Source of the DNA: Verrucomicrobiota bacterium
GTDB taxonomy: Bacteria; Verrucomicrobiota; Verrucomicrobiia; Limisphaerales; J093
Assembly: GCA_029556615.1 (NCBI GenBank)
Contig: JAKQDD010000249.1
Location: forward strand, 1-64,000
Reading direction: 5' to 3'
DNA length: 64,000 nucleotides
The notes beneath the pieces were generated by a model, which was not told the origin of the DNA, made no database searches, and saw only the letters and a list, made by a program, of their open reading frames with translations. Within the stretch, counting starts at the first letter, position 1; each line of letters begins with the position of its first letter. Shown piece by piece: positions 35,911 to 44,162 of this stretch. The translations under genes were made by a program, and so were the position numbers.

Positions 35911-37182
35911 ATGGACTCTCTGGATACCATCTACGACTACAAACGCTACGCCGTGCTGTATGTGGACGACGAGGAGTTGTCCCTGAAGTACTTCAACCGG
36001 GCGTTTGGCGACAAGTTCCGGATCCTCACGGCCACGAATGCCCAGGACGGGTTCCGGCTTCTCGAGGATCATCAGGACGAGATCGGCGTGGTGATGTCCG
36101 ACCAGCGGATGCCCGGGGAGAAAGGCGTGCAGTTTCTCGAGCGGGCCCGGCAACTGCGTCCGCGCATCATTCGGATTCTGGCGACGGCGTTTGCGGACCT
36201 CGAGGCGGCGATCGAGGCGGTGAACGCGGGGGCGATCTACAAGTACGTCACCAAGCCTTGGGACGTGCCGCTGCTGGAAGCCACGCTTCGCCGGAGCCTC
36301 GAGTTCTTCATCGTGCAGACGGAGCGCGACCTGCTGTTGCGGGAGAAGCTCTCGACCGTGCACCGGATGGTGATCACGGATCGGGTTCTGAGCCTGGGGG
36401 TGCTGGCGGCGGGGTTGGGGCATCACCTGCGGAACACGATGGACGCGGTCCGGACCTTTCTCGAGCTGACGCCCGAGATGCTGCATCGGGAGAACCTGGA
36501 CTTGACCCAGCTGCGGCATCCGACCTTCTGGCAGGATTTTCATCGGTCGGTGCAGCAGCGGGTTCGGATGATTTTGGATCTGCTGACCGATCTGGCGGCG
36601 GGGGCGAGTGGTCCGTTCCGGTTTGATACCGAGGTGCGTTTGAAGGAAGCGGTGGACGCGGCGGTGGTTTCGCTGGCCCCGGAGTTGACCCAGCGACGGA
36701 TCGAGGTCAGCAACCAGATTGACGCAACCCTGCCGGCGCTGCGGGTGGATGGCGCCCGGTTCGGCAAGCTCTTCACCCTGCTCTTGCGGGATGAACTCTG
36801 TAACCTCCAGGAGGGCGGCGTGGTCCGGTTCGAGGCGGCGCTTCATCCGGCGGACGGAAGCCGCCCGGCGGAAATCGAGGTGCGCATCAGCGACAATGGC
36901 CCCGGAGTTCCGCCCGACGCGATCCTGTCGTTGTTCGACCCGTTTGTGACGCGCAAGGAGCAGCCGCAGGAGTACGGGATCAACCTGATGGCCTGTTACT
37001 TTGTGGTGTACCATCACGGGGGCCGGATCCAGGTGCGCCAGGGACAGGAGCGGGGGTTGGGCCTGACGATCACGCTGCCACTCGAGCCGCCCTCGGCGGT
37101 GCCGGGGAACGAGGCCGACGAGTTCCTGGTCCGGGCGATGACCAACGAGCGGCTTTGGGAGCGGTTACTGGCGGGGATCTGA
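35911..37182 (+). CDS. Response regulator with kinase-like output, PhcR-like
   Basis: A 423-aa protein starting 9 bases after the kinase stop. The receiver (about residues 12-130) has YAVLYVDDEELSLKYF, Asp64 in VVMSDQRMPGEKG, and KYVTKPWD. It is followed by a histidine-kinase-like region with GHHLRNTMDAV (His171/172) and an ATPase-like end (RISDNGPGVPPDAIL, FDPFVTRKE). The G2 box (GxGLGL) is replaced by EYGINLMACYFVV, so ATP binding may be altered. This receiver-plus-kinase order is the hallmark of PhcR. It likely receives phosphate from the upstream hybrid kinase and passes or withholds it. No DNA-binding domain is present, so a transcription factor elsewhere is expected. Confidence 0.85.
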   Translation: MDSLDTIYDYKRYAVLYVDDEELSLKYFNRAFGDKFRILTATNAQDGFRLLEDHQDEIGVVMSDQRMPGEKGVQFLERARQLRPRIIRILATAFADLEAAIEAVNAGAIYKYVTKPWDVPLLEATLRRSLEFFIVQTERDLLLREKLSTVHRMVITDRVLSLGVLAAGLGHHLRNTMDAVRTFLELTPEMLHRENLDLTQLRHPTFWQDFHRSVQQRVRMILDLLTDLAAGASGPFRFDTEVRLKEAVDAAVVSLAPELTQRRIEVSNQIDATLPALRVDGARFGKLFTLLLRDELCNLQEGGVVRFEAALHPADGSRPAEIEVRISDNGPGVPPDAILSLFDPFVTRKEQPQEYGINLMACYFVVYHHGGRIQVRQGQERGLGLTITLPLEPPSAVPGNEADEFLVRAMTNERLWERLLAGI

Positions 37183-37293
37183 CCTTTCGGGGCGCGGGTC
37201 GTCAGAACCGCAGAGGACCCGGTCAGCGAACTCAGCCCGCTGCGCTTCAGACGAGGCGCGATCCGAACACGGGCGGCCGCTGTTTCAGGACCC

Positions 37294-38754
37294 TTACCCG
37301 GGGGGCGTCGGCTGTGTCGGCGGGATGTTGGTGCCCGGGAGAAGTTCCGGCGGGAGCTGGCTGCGCAAGATGGCCTCGGCTTCGGGGCGGAGCCGGCGTG
37401 AGGAGGTCAGGAGGTAGCGGACGACCTCGATCTGCATGTCACGGAGCGGGGGGAGTCCCACCCGTTTCTCGGAGGGGCCGCCGAGGATTTTGGACTGGTA
37501 TCGGGTCCAGAGGTTGCGGGCGAGGGCCTGGTAGCCGTTGTAGGCGTCTTCGTCGCCATCCACGAGGTTGAGATAAGCGTACCGCAGCGCGCCCATGATG
37601 TTCGAGGTGGTGCGGTCCATGTCGGTTTCGCCGGCATCCTCGCTGACCCGCTTGACGACATAATCGTCGAGGGTCATGGCTGCGGGGTAATCCCTGGGGT
37701 ATTTCTCCTTGACGACGGCGAGCCATCTTTCGGCCTCGCGCGTTCGGGCGTGGGTGTAGAGGAAATAGACGGCATTGAGGAGAAAGTTCTTGTGGGCGCG
37801 GCTGATATGATCGCGCATGACGGCGTCTTCGGCCATGGCCTCTTCGTAGGCGGCGTGGGTTTTGGGGATGATGTCGAGGTTGGGTTCGAGTCGGAATCCC
37901 TCATCGAGGTGGGATTCGATGAGGCGGCCCCGGCGGAAGGCGAGGTCCATGGCCTGGTAGACGACGCGTCGGAGCTGGATGAGGTCTTCCTTGGATTTGG
38001 CGAGGCGTTTGCCGAGGGCGGCCCAGTAGATGGCGTGGGTTTCGGGCATCCGCCAGTCGAGGGGGCCGTAGGTGGTGTCGGTCTCCTGCATGCTGGCGGG
38101 GTCGAGGCGGTAGATCTCGCGGAGTCGGGCGACGCGCTCCTTTTGTTCGGGGGTTTGGGGGTCGAGGAGTTCCTTCCAATCGGGGTGGCCGCCGGGGAGG
38201 ACGGCCTCCATTTCGGCCGCCCAGACGCCCTTGTAGAACTTGTGGGCATCGTCCATGTTCGCGCCCATCTTATGCTGGAAGTGCCAGGCGAGCTCGCGAT
38301 AGATGAGGACCTCGTGGGGGTTGTAGCGGAGGGCCTGGTCGCGGAGGAGTTCAATCCCGCGTTTGACCCACATCCAGCGGTCGCGGAAGTCGCTGAACTT
38401 GATCGAGATATTGTAGGACATGTCCCAGGCCTGGACGACCCAGACCGTGGCGTTGTGGGGCTGGAGTTTGGTGATCCAATCCGCCAGCTGGACTTTTTCG
38501 AAGTACTGGTCGTTTTCCTGGAGGTCCATGGCGCGGATCCAGAGGGCATTGGCGATGAGCCCGCGGAATCCGCCGAGCGCGACGGTGGTGAGCGCGAGGA
38601 TGGGGGGGGCGTTGGTCAGCGGCTCGACCCGGGTCAATCCCAGTTCGCTTCGCCGCTGGTTGAGCCCGCGTTCGGAGTGGTAGGCGGAGACGAGCAGCGC
38701 CGCGGCCACGGCCAGCAGGATCCCCTGACGGATGCGGGAGGAGCGGCGCTTCAT
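37294..38754 (-). CDS. Membrane-anchored helical-repeat protein in an ABC exporter operon
   Basis: A 486-aa protein with an N-terminal membrane helix (about residues 9-25), an extracytoplasmic region rich in TPR-like helix pairs (for example WITKLQPHNATVWVVQAWDMSYN and YNPHEVLIYRELAWHFQHK) and a proline-rich C-terminus. I do not recognise a named family; similar proteins follow ABC-2 permeases in Verrucomicrobia. The start ATG overlaps the permease stop by 4 bases, so synthesis is coupled to the exporter. A role as scaffold or cargo-binding partner is inference. Confidence 0.7.
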   Translation of the reverse strand: MKRRSSRIRQGILLAVAAALLVSAYHSERGLNQRRSELGLTRVEPLTNAPPILALTTVALGGFRGLIANALWIRAMDLQENDQYFEKVQLADWITKLQPHNATVWVVQAWDMSYNISIKFSDFRDRWMWVKRGIELLRDQALRYNPHEVLIYRELAWHFQHKMGANMDDAHKFYKGVWAAEMEAVLPGGHPDWKELLDPQTPEQKERVARLREIYRLDPASMQETDTTYGPLDWRMPETHAIYWAALGKRLAKSKEDLIQLRRVVYQAMDLAFRRGRLIESHLDEGFRLEPNLDIIPKTHAAYEEAMAEDAVMRDHISRAHKNFLLNAVYFLYTHARTREAERWLAVVKEKYPRDYPAAMTLDDYVVKRVSEDAGETDMDRTTSNIMGALRYAYLNLVDGDEDAYNGYQALARNLWTRYQSKILGGPSEKRVGLPPLRDMQIEVVRYLLTSSRRLRPEAEAILRSQLPPELLPGTNIPPTQPTPPG

Positions 38755-40130
38755 ACCTTCCCCTGGGCGGTGGCGAGCTCGCGTCGTGTGAAGACGAGGA
38801 CTCCGAAGGCGGCGAAGAGTCCGCCCACCAGGACGACGATTTGACCGAAGGCCCGGGCCAGGGTGGTCCAGGAGACGGTGCGGCCGGTGCTAAGGGCTTC
38901 GATGGGCGAGAAATCGCGGACGAGGTTCACGGTCCAGAGCGCGGCGCGGAACGCACCCACGGAGGTGTGGTCGAACCAGTTGGGTTCGGCGACCATGCCG
39001 GTGTCGTGGTCGACCTCGCGGATGGTGCCCTGTTCGACGATGTTCTTCATCGTGCCGGTCGAGAAGGAGAGGATGAGCAAGCCGAGCGCGAAGAACGCGG
39101 CCACGGGGAACGACAGGAAACTCGCGGCGGCGAGTCCGACCGCGGCGAGCAGGGCGAGCCAGCAGAAGACGACGAGGACGCCCCGCATGTAATTCGTGGC
39201 GAACGAGCCCTGGTGATAAAGGACTTCGAAGCCGTCCTCGATGGGGAAGAAGAGGGCGGTGGGGTTTTGGTTGGTGTATTCGACCGTGAGCACGCCTTCG
39301 GTGTCGAGCAAGTTGGGGGGGAGCGGGAACTCGTGGAAGGTTTCGGCGGCGTGGCTGAAGACCTGGCCGACGCGTTGCGACGCGGAGGGCGGGCCGGCTT
39401 CCCAGAGGCCTTCGTAGGTGCCGGTGAGCGCGCGATCGACGGCGAAGAACTTGATCCGGAGGTAGAGGGGCCTGTCCCGCAGCGCCGCGGCGTGCTCAGC
39501 CAGGTTGATGCGCCAGATCCGGGTGTATCCCGGCAGGACGACCTGGTACTGGGCGCGGACCTGATCCGCGACCATGCGCCGGGCATCGGCGCGGGGGAGG
39601 CGGGCGAAGTCGGGTTCTTCGCGTCGCTTCTTGAGGATCTCGTCGATGACCGGGTCGAGATCGGGGATCACCTCGCGGGCGGAGCCGCGGGCGACGAAGA
39701 TCTCGTTGCGGAGGACCTCCTGCTGGGCGGGCGAAAGATGGCGGGCGCGCCACTGGAGTTGGAGGAAGACGGTGCCGGCGCAGAGGCCCAGGAGCAGGGC
39801 GTCGAGGATGAGGATGCCGAGCCATTTGCCGAGCCAGATCTGCCAGCGCGCCACCGGCTTCACGGCCACGACCTGCAGTTGGCAATCCTCGATGTCGCCC
39901 GCCAGGGTGCCGCAGGCGAGCCAGAGGGTGGTCAACCCGAGGACGGCGGTGATGAGCCCGAGCGTGTAGGTGAGAACGATCTGTGTCAGGCCGCGGGCCG
40001 TGCCGTCGTCCTTGATCACTGCGGGCAGCAAGAGCACGCCGCCGATGAGCAGCAAGGCGAGGACGGGCACGAGGCGGAACCGGAAGGCCGCCTTCAGGGT
40101 GAGACGGGCGATGGCCACCACCGGTCGCAT
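38751..40130 (-). CDS. ABC-2 type exporter permease
   Basis: A 459-aa membrane protein. Six hydrophobic helices are split: two to three at the N-terminus (LVPVLALLLIGGVLLLP, LTQIVLTYTLGLITAVLGLTTLW, LDALLLGLCAGTVFL), a large extracytoplasmic loop (about 140-310), then helices in GVLVVFCWLALLAAVGLAAA, AAFFALGLLILSF and near the C-terminus. DIEDCQLQVVAVKPVARWQIWLGK is the coupling-helix region typical of ABC-2 permeases. It starts 3 bases after the ATPase stop. Substrate unknown. Confidence 0.82.
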   Translation of the reverse strand: MRPVVAIARLTLKAAFRFRLVPVLALLLIGGVLLLPAVIKDDGTARGLTQIVLTYTLGLITAVLGLTTLWLACGTLAGDIEDCQLQVVAVKPVARWQIWLGKWLGILILDALLLGLCAGTVFLQLQWRARHLSPAQQEVLRNEIFVARGSAREVIPDLDPVIDEILKKRREEPDFARLPRADARRMVADQVRAQYQVVLPGYTRIWRINLAEHAAALRDRPLYLRIKFFAVDRALTGTYEGLWEAGPPSASQRVGQVFSHAAETFHEFPLPPNLLDTEGVLTVEYTNQNPTALFFPIEDGFEVLYHQGSFATNYMRGVLVVFCWLALLAAVGLAAASFLSFPVAAFFALGLLILSFSTGTMKNIVEQGTIREVDHDTGMVAEPNWFDHTSVGAFRAALWTVNLVRDFSPIEALSTGRTVSWTTLARAFGQIVVLVGGLFAAFGVLVFTRRELATAQGKV

Positions 40131-40133
40131 GCG

Positions 40134-41354
40134 TCAGGACTTGCCTCCGAGGAGGTCGGTGAGCCGTTGATCGGCCTGGTCGAGGTTGGGAGGGGCGGCG
40201 GCGGGCGTTGCCGGCGGTGTCGGGGGCGGCGATGGGGGGCCTCCCTGGCTGAGGGCGGCGAGCCGGGACTCGTCGACGGCGGGTTCGCGGGGTGCGGTGG
40301 TGACGCGGGGGCTTTCGGGTTCGGCCGGACGAGCGAACCGTTCCAGGGCGCGGTCGACGGAAGGGACGGCCTGGTCCTCGCCGCGCAGGTAGGCGGCCAC
40401 GCGATGGCCCGAGGTGGCGCCCGAGGTCGCTTCGCTTTGCTTGGCTCGTTCGACGACGCCGAGGAAATAGCTCTCGAGGTTTTGCGTGGGATTATCGAGG
40501 CGGACCCGGTCGGGGCCGGCTTCGCGGCGGAGGATCTCGAGCACGCGTTCGAGGATGTCGCGCGGGAGGATGGGGACAGTGATTCGGATGGCGTCGGGTG
40601 TGGCGAGGAGTTCCTTCAGGGTTCCCATGGCCTGGATGCGCCCGCCGTAGTAAATGACCACCCGATTGCACACATCCTCGACATCCGCGAGCAGATGGCT
40701 GCTCAGGAGGACGGTTTTGCCCCGCGCTGCCAGGGCGAGGATCAGGTCCTTGACCTCGCGGCAGCCGATGGGGTCGAGGCCCGCGGTGGGTTCGTCGAGA
40801 ACGACGAGGTCGGGGTCATTGATCAAGGCCTGGGCGAGTCCGATGCGGCGCTGCATACCCTTCGAGAACTCGCCGACGGTGCGGCGCCGGACCTGGCTCA
40901 GCCCGACCATTTCGAGCAACTGCTCGCTGCGCTGGCGGCGTTCCCTGGGCGAGAGATGAAAGAGGTTGCCGAAGAAATCGAGGGTCTCGCCCGAATCGAG
41001 GTAGCGATAGAGGTAGGACTCTTCGGGGAGGTATCCGATGCGGGCCTTGGTGGCGACGTGTCGGGGCGAATGGCCGAAGACCTCGACGTGCCCCTGGGTG
41101 GGATACAGCAGGCCGAGGAGGATTTTGACGGTGGTGGACTTGCCTGAGCCGTTGGGGCCGAGCAAGCCGAAGACCTCTCCGCGCCGGACCTCGAAGTCGA
41201 CCCGGTCGACCGCGCGCGCCTTGGGGCGGCCCCAGAAGTCCTTGAAGACCTTCGTCAGGCCGCGGACGGCGATGACGGCGTTGTTGGGGGCTGGCGACAC
41301 GGGGGCGACCCCGGCCGTCGTCGCGTCGATTGAGCTGATGATCTCGCTTCCCAT
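40134..41354 (-). CDS. ABC exporter ATPase
   Basis: A 406-aa ATPase. Walker A GPNGSGKST (66-74), the Q-loop region GYLPEESYLY, signature FSKGMQRR (163-170), Walker B LVVLDEPTAGLDP (183-195) and the switch His in LLSSHLLADVEDV define an ABC-2 exporter ATPase. After about residue 300 there is an unusual C-terminal extension of about 100 residues, rich in Pro, Ala and Arg and ending in QRLTDLLGGKS, absent from most relatives. ATG 41354 (MGSEIISS) is used. It heads the operon with the permease and the anchored helical-repeat protein. Confidence 0.9.
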   Translation of the reverse strand: MGSEIISSIDATTAGVAPVSPAPNNAVIAVRGLTKVFKDFWGRPKARAVDRVDFEVRRGEVFGLLGPNGSGKSTTVKILLGLLYPTQGHVEVFGHSPRHVATKARIGYLPEESYLYRYLDSGETLDFFGNLFHLSPRERRQRSEQLLEMVGLSQVRRRTVGEFSKGMQRRIGLAQALINDPDLVVLDEPTAGLDPIGCREVKDLILALAARGKTVLLSSHLLADVEDVCNRVVIYYGGRIQAMGTLKELLATPDAIRITVPILPRDILERVLEILRREAGPDRVRLDNPTQNLESYFLGVVERAKQSEATSGATSGHRVAAYLRGEDQAVPSVDRALERFARPAEPESPRVTTAPREPAVDESRLAALSQGGPPSPPPTPPATPAAAPPNLDQADQRLTDLLGGKS

Positions 41355-41496
41355 GCTGTGCAATGCCCGTGACCCGAGGGATCCGGCTTTGACCTGTCCC
41401 CGGCCTGATCCACACGGCAGGACTCTAGCAGAGGCCCGGCAGTGCGACAACTGGGCGTTTTGCGGCACAGCGGGATCCGGTTCCGCGGGATCCGGC

Positions 41497-41895
41497 TCAG
41501 GCTTCCAGCCGGTCGATCAGTCGCAGCCCGGGGATGTGGCTGAAATGGCGGTCGACAGCCAGGAGTGTAGCCCCGGCACGAAGAGCGCAACAGGCCACCA
41601 CGACATCCGGCAGAGGGAGGATCACACCCCGTCGATCCAGTTGCCACAGGAGTCGTTCCGCGGATTGCCAGAGTCGATCGTCGGTAGGGATCCAGATCAT
41701 GACATTCCAAATCGCCTGATACCGATCGAGGACGGTGCGGTGATGCAGGCCGCGCGCCACTTCGCAGCGGACGACGCCGCAGACCGCCAAGTCACGCGTC
41801 GCGGCGGTGAACGCCAGCAGTTTCAGGGGATCCCTCCCCTCGCGCATGGTGCGGATATAGAAGCTACTATCGACGAGCACGGGGTCTGCGGCCAT
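41497..41895 (-). CDS. vapC: VapC-type PIN-domain toxin
   Basis: A 132-aa PIN-domain ribonuclease, the toxin of a type II pair. The four acidic metal ligands of PIN domains are present: Asp9 in VLVDSSFYI, Glu45 in RCEVARGL, Asp97 in LPLPDVVVA and Asp115 in AVDRHF. Length is typical. Its start overlaps the antitoxin gene by 29 bases. Target RNA cannot be predicted. Confidence 0.88.
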   Translation of the reverse strand: MAADPVLVDSSFYIRTMREGRDPLKLLAFTAATRDLAVCGVVRCEVARGLHHRTVLDRYQAIWNVMIWIPTDDRLWQSAERLLWQLDRRGVILPLPDVVVACCALRAGATLLAVDRHFSHIPGLRLIDRLEA

Positions 41896-42124
41896 AAGCG
41901 GGCGGCTTCTCGGCCAGGAGGGGTGCGGTGTGAGGGGTGGAAGCCGGATCGAACGCCGTCTTCAATTCCGTGGGACTGAGCCCGAGCCCTTCACTCGCCA
42001 ACTGGACCAGGCGGGCTCGCCGGTCCATTTCACGCAGGGCGAGATCGATCGCGGCAGTCTTGCTCGAGGTTCCTGTGGCGACCATGACCCGGCGCAACAA
42101 GGCCTCGTCAATTCGCAGGGTCAT
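41867..42124 (-). CDS. vapB: VapB-type antitoxin
   Basis: An 85-aa antitoxin. The N-terminal MTLRIDEALLRRVMVATGTSSKTAAIDLALREMDRR is the ribbon-helix-helix-like DNA-binding segment of the VapB family, and the remaining C-terminal part, disordered and arginine-rich, would wrap the toxin. It precedes vapC with a 29-base overlap. A promoter with a partial palindrome lies directly upstream, fitting autoregulation. Confidence 0.82.
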   Translation of the reverse strand: MTLRIDEALLRRVMVATGTSSKTAAIDLALREMDRRARLVQLASEGLGLSPTELKTAFDPASTPHTAPLLAEKPPAYGRRPRARR

Positions 42125-42138
42125 TTTCACGAGACAAA

Positions 42139-42167
42139 AGTATGGCACCAATACCAGTCTTTGTCCA
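42139..42167 (-). promoter_or_regulatory. Sigma70-like promoter of vapBC with overlapping partial palindrome
   Basis: On the minus strand TGGACA (42167-42162), a 17-base spacer and CATACT (42144-42139) precede the vapB ATG by 14 bases. The partial palindrome GTATGGCACCAATAC (42140-42154, outer 4 bp arms GTAT/ATAC) overlaps the -10 box and spacer, a sensible place for VapB binding. The short distance to the ATG would give a very short leader. Confidence 0.5.
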
Positions 42168-42322
42168 TTCAGTAGTATGGTGATGCACCTGCCGCCGACG
42201 TCTTTCGCGATTCGGAACGCGCGGTGGCGTGGCGAAGCCGACGGAGTCGCAGCGGACTGCGGTTCCGGGCGAGGTTTCGGCACTGGAGCGGTGGAACTCG
42301 CGCTCCGGAAGGGGTGCGGAGC

Positions 42323-43504
42323 TCAACGGGAGACGTTCCGGACGAAGCGGGCGATTCGTTCGACGGCGATTTCGATCCGGTCCAGGGCGGTGGCGAAGCA
42401 GCATCGCAGGTAGCCTTCGCCGGCGGGGCCGAAGGCGCTGCCGGGCACGCAGGCGACCCGTTCCTCCTGGAGCAGGCGGACGGCGAATTCCTTCGAGGTC
42501 AGGCCGGTGTTGCGGATGCAGGGGAAGGCGTAGAACGATCCGCGGGGCAGGGTGCAGGGGAGGCCCATCTGGTTGAAGGCGCTGACGATGACATGGCGGC
42601 GGAGGCGGTAGTGCTCGCGCATTTCGGCGGTATCGGCGTCGCCGTTTCGGATGGCTTCGAGGGCGGCCTCCTGGCTGACGATGCTGGCGCAGAGCATCGA
42701 GTACTGGTGGATTTTCATCATGGCCTCGACGAGGTGGGCGGGGCCGCAGGCGTAGCCGATGCGGAAGCCGGTCATGGCATAAGCCTTCGAGAAGCCGTGG
42801 AGGAAGATCGTGCGTTCGGCCATCCCGGGGAGGGCGGCGAGGCTGCGGTGTTCGCCCTCGAACGTCAGTTCGGAGTAGATCTCGTCGGTGATCACCAGCA
42901 GGTCATGGCGGCGGACGAGGCGGGCGATCCCCTCGAGCTCGGCCGGGGTGAGGGTGCCGCCGGTGGGGTTGGTGGGGAAGTTGAGGACCAGGACCTTGCT
43001 GCGAGGGGTGAGGACCGCGGCGATGGCGTCCGCGGTCACGGCGAAGTGGTCCTCGGCGCGGCAGGGAACGGCGACGGGGACGCCGTAGGCCAGGGCGATA
43101 CTGGGGCAGTAGCTCACGTAACACGGCTCGTGGTAGACGACCTCATCGCCGGGGTCGAGGACGGCGCGCAGGGCGATATCGAGCGCCTCGCTGACGCCGA
43201 CGGTGATGAGGATTTGCCGGCGTGGGTCGTAAGCGACGCCGAAGCGGCGGGCGACGCTCTCGGCGATGGCCTCGCGGAGCCTGAGGAGGCCGAGGTTCGA
43301 AGTATAGGTCGTGCGCCCGCGTTCGAGGGCGTAGATGGCGGCTTCGCGGATATGCCAGGGAGTGACGAAGTCCGGTTCGCCGACGCCCAGCGAGATGACG
43401 TCGGGCATGCCCTGGACGATGTCGAAGAACTCGCGGATGCCGGAGCGCGGGAGGGTCCGCACATGCCGGGCGATGAACTCCCGATCTGGAACCACCGTCG
43501 TCAT
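42323..43504 (-). CDS. PLP-dependent class I aminotransferase (aspartate/alanine type)
   Basis: A 393-aa fold-type I aminotransferase. DVISLGVGEPDFVTPWHIREAA near the N-terminus, TVGVSEALDIALRA, LVLNFPTNPTGGTLT, VITDEIYSELTFEG (with the PLP-pyridine Asp), FLHGFSKAYAMTGFRIGYA (Schiff-base Lys in SKAYAMTG) and a C-terminal Arg in GYLRCCFATA fit the Asp/Ala/aromatic aminotransferases. The exact amino acid cannot be read. ATG 43504 is used. Upstream lies a REP-like block and a truncated gene; no operon partner is evident. Confidence 0.9.
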   Translation of the reverse strand: MTTVVPDREFIARHVRTLPRSGIREFFDIVQGMPDVISLGVGEPDFVTPWHIREAAIYALERGRTTYTSNLGLLRLREAIAESVARRFGVAYDPRRQILITVGVSEALDIALRAVLDPGDEVVYHEPCYVSYCPSIALAYGVPVAVPCRAEDHFAVTADAIAAVLTPRSKVLVLNFPTNPTGGTLTPAELEGIARLVRRHDLLVITDEIYSELTFEGEHRSLAALPGMAERTIFLHGFSKAYAMTGFRIGYACGPAHLVEAMMKIHQYSMLCASIVSQEAALEAIRNGDADTAEMREHYRLRRHVIVSAFNQMGLPCTLPRGSFYAFPCIRNTGLTSKEFAVRLLQEERVACVPGSAFGPAGEGYLRCCFATALDRIEIAVERIARFVRNVSR

Positions 43505-43551
43505 GCAGGGGCCAAAGGCAACGCCAAAAGCCGGCGCTCGAAAAGGAAAAA

Positions 43552-43620
43552 GTGCGCACCCCTCTCCCTCTGTCCCTCTCCCCACTCCTTCGTCGCGGGG
43601 CGAGGGAAAGACTGGGGTGC
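43552..43620. repeat. REP-like CT-rich intergenic block
   Basis: CCCTCTCCCTCTGTCCCTCTCCCCACTCC faces GGGGCGAGGG across a short spacer and is of the same style as the palindrome at 24625. It lies between the aminotransferase start and the truncated MgtC-like gene, near the point where the latter loses its reading frame. Similar CT-rich blocks sit at about 47630-47690. Confidence 0.5.
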
Positions 43621-43643
43621 CGTCAAGAGCCGGCCCCGGTTCA

Positions 43644-44018
43644 TCAGAGGGAGGCGAGCAAGGCGACGCCCACGACAACGGCCACGGACCGGTGGCCGTG
43701 GACCAGGCAGGCGCCGACGCAGAACATGACGAGCAGGGCGACTTCCGTGGTGAGGCCCGGGTCGATGCGCGGTTCGGATCGGCGGAGGAGATTGCCGCCG
43801 GTGACGAGGGCGGTGAGGGCGAGCAGGCTGGCCGCGGTGAGCCATCGGCCGTGTCCCTGATCCAGGATGGCGCACAGGACGCCGAGCACGGTCACGAGTG
43901 GGAAGGTGCGAAAGCCCGCCAGTTCCGACGCTGCCCGTTCCCGCTGGAGTCCCACGAGCAAGCCAAGCCCCAGGGCGATGCCGAGGTTCTCGAGCGTGTT
44001 GGTGAGTTCGACCGCCAT
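43644..44018 (-). pseudogene. Truncated MgtC/SapB-DUF4010 membrane protein
   Basis: A 124-codon frame matching the N-terminal third of MgtC/SapB-DUF4010 proteins: LGIALGLGLLVGLQRERA, GFRTFPLVTVLGVLCAIL, LTAASLLALTALVTGGNLL and GLTTEVALLVMFCVGACLV, giving about four helices. Relatives of this branch usually run to about 420 aa; here the frame ends abruptly at GVALLASL and a stop, beside a REP-like block. It could be a short functional MgtC-type protein, but the match to the DUF4010 branch favours truncation. ATG 44018. Confidence 0.65.
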
Positions 44019-44162
44019 GGGCTCTGGCACTCGGCGCGCCCTTTCCGGTCCTCCCGGACGCGGTTCGCGCCGTCCGCGGGTTTCTTGTAGCACGGACTCG
44101 CGGCGGGGGCTGCAGAAAAAACGGTGTTTCCATGGCATGGGATCTGTGTCTGACTTGACGGC

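Noticed and set aside
38841..41147. 768-codon plus-strand frame opposite the ABC exporter genes
   Set aside because: Antisense shadow of ATPase and permease genes with intact motifs; Glu/Gly-rich translation without homology.
41421..41430. Possible sixth copy of the palindromic element (GGACTCTAGC)
   Set aside because: Only about 10 bases match and no partner arm is present.
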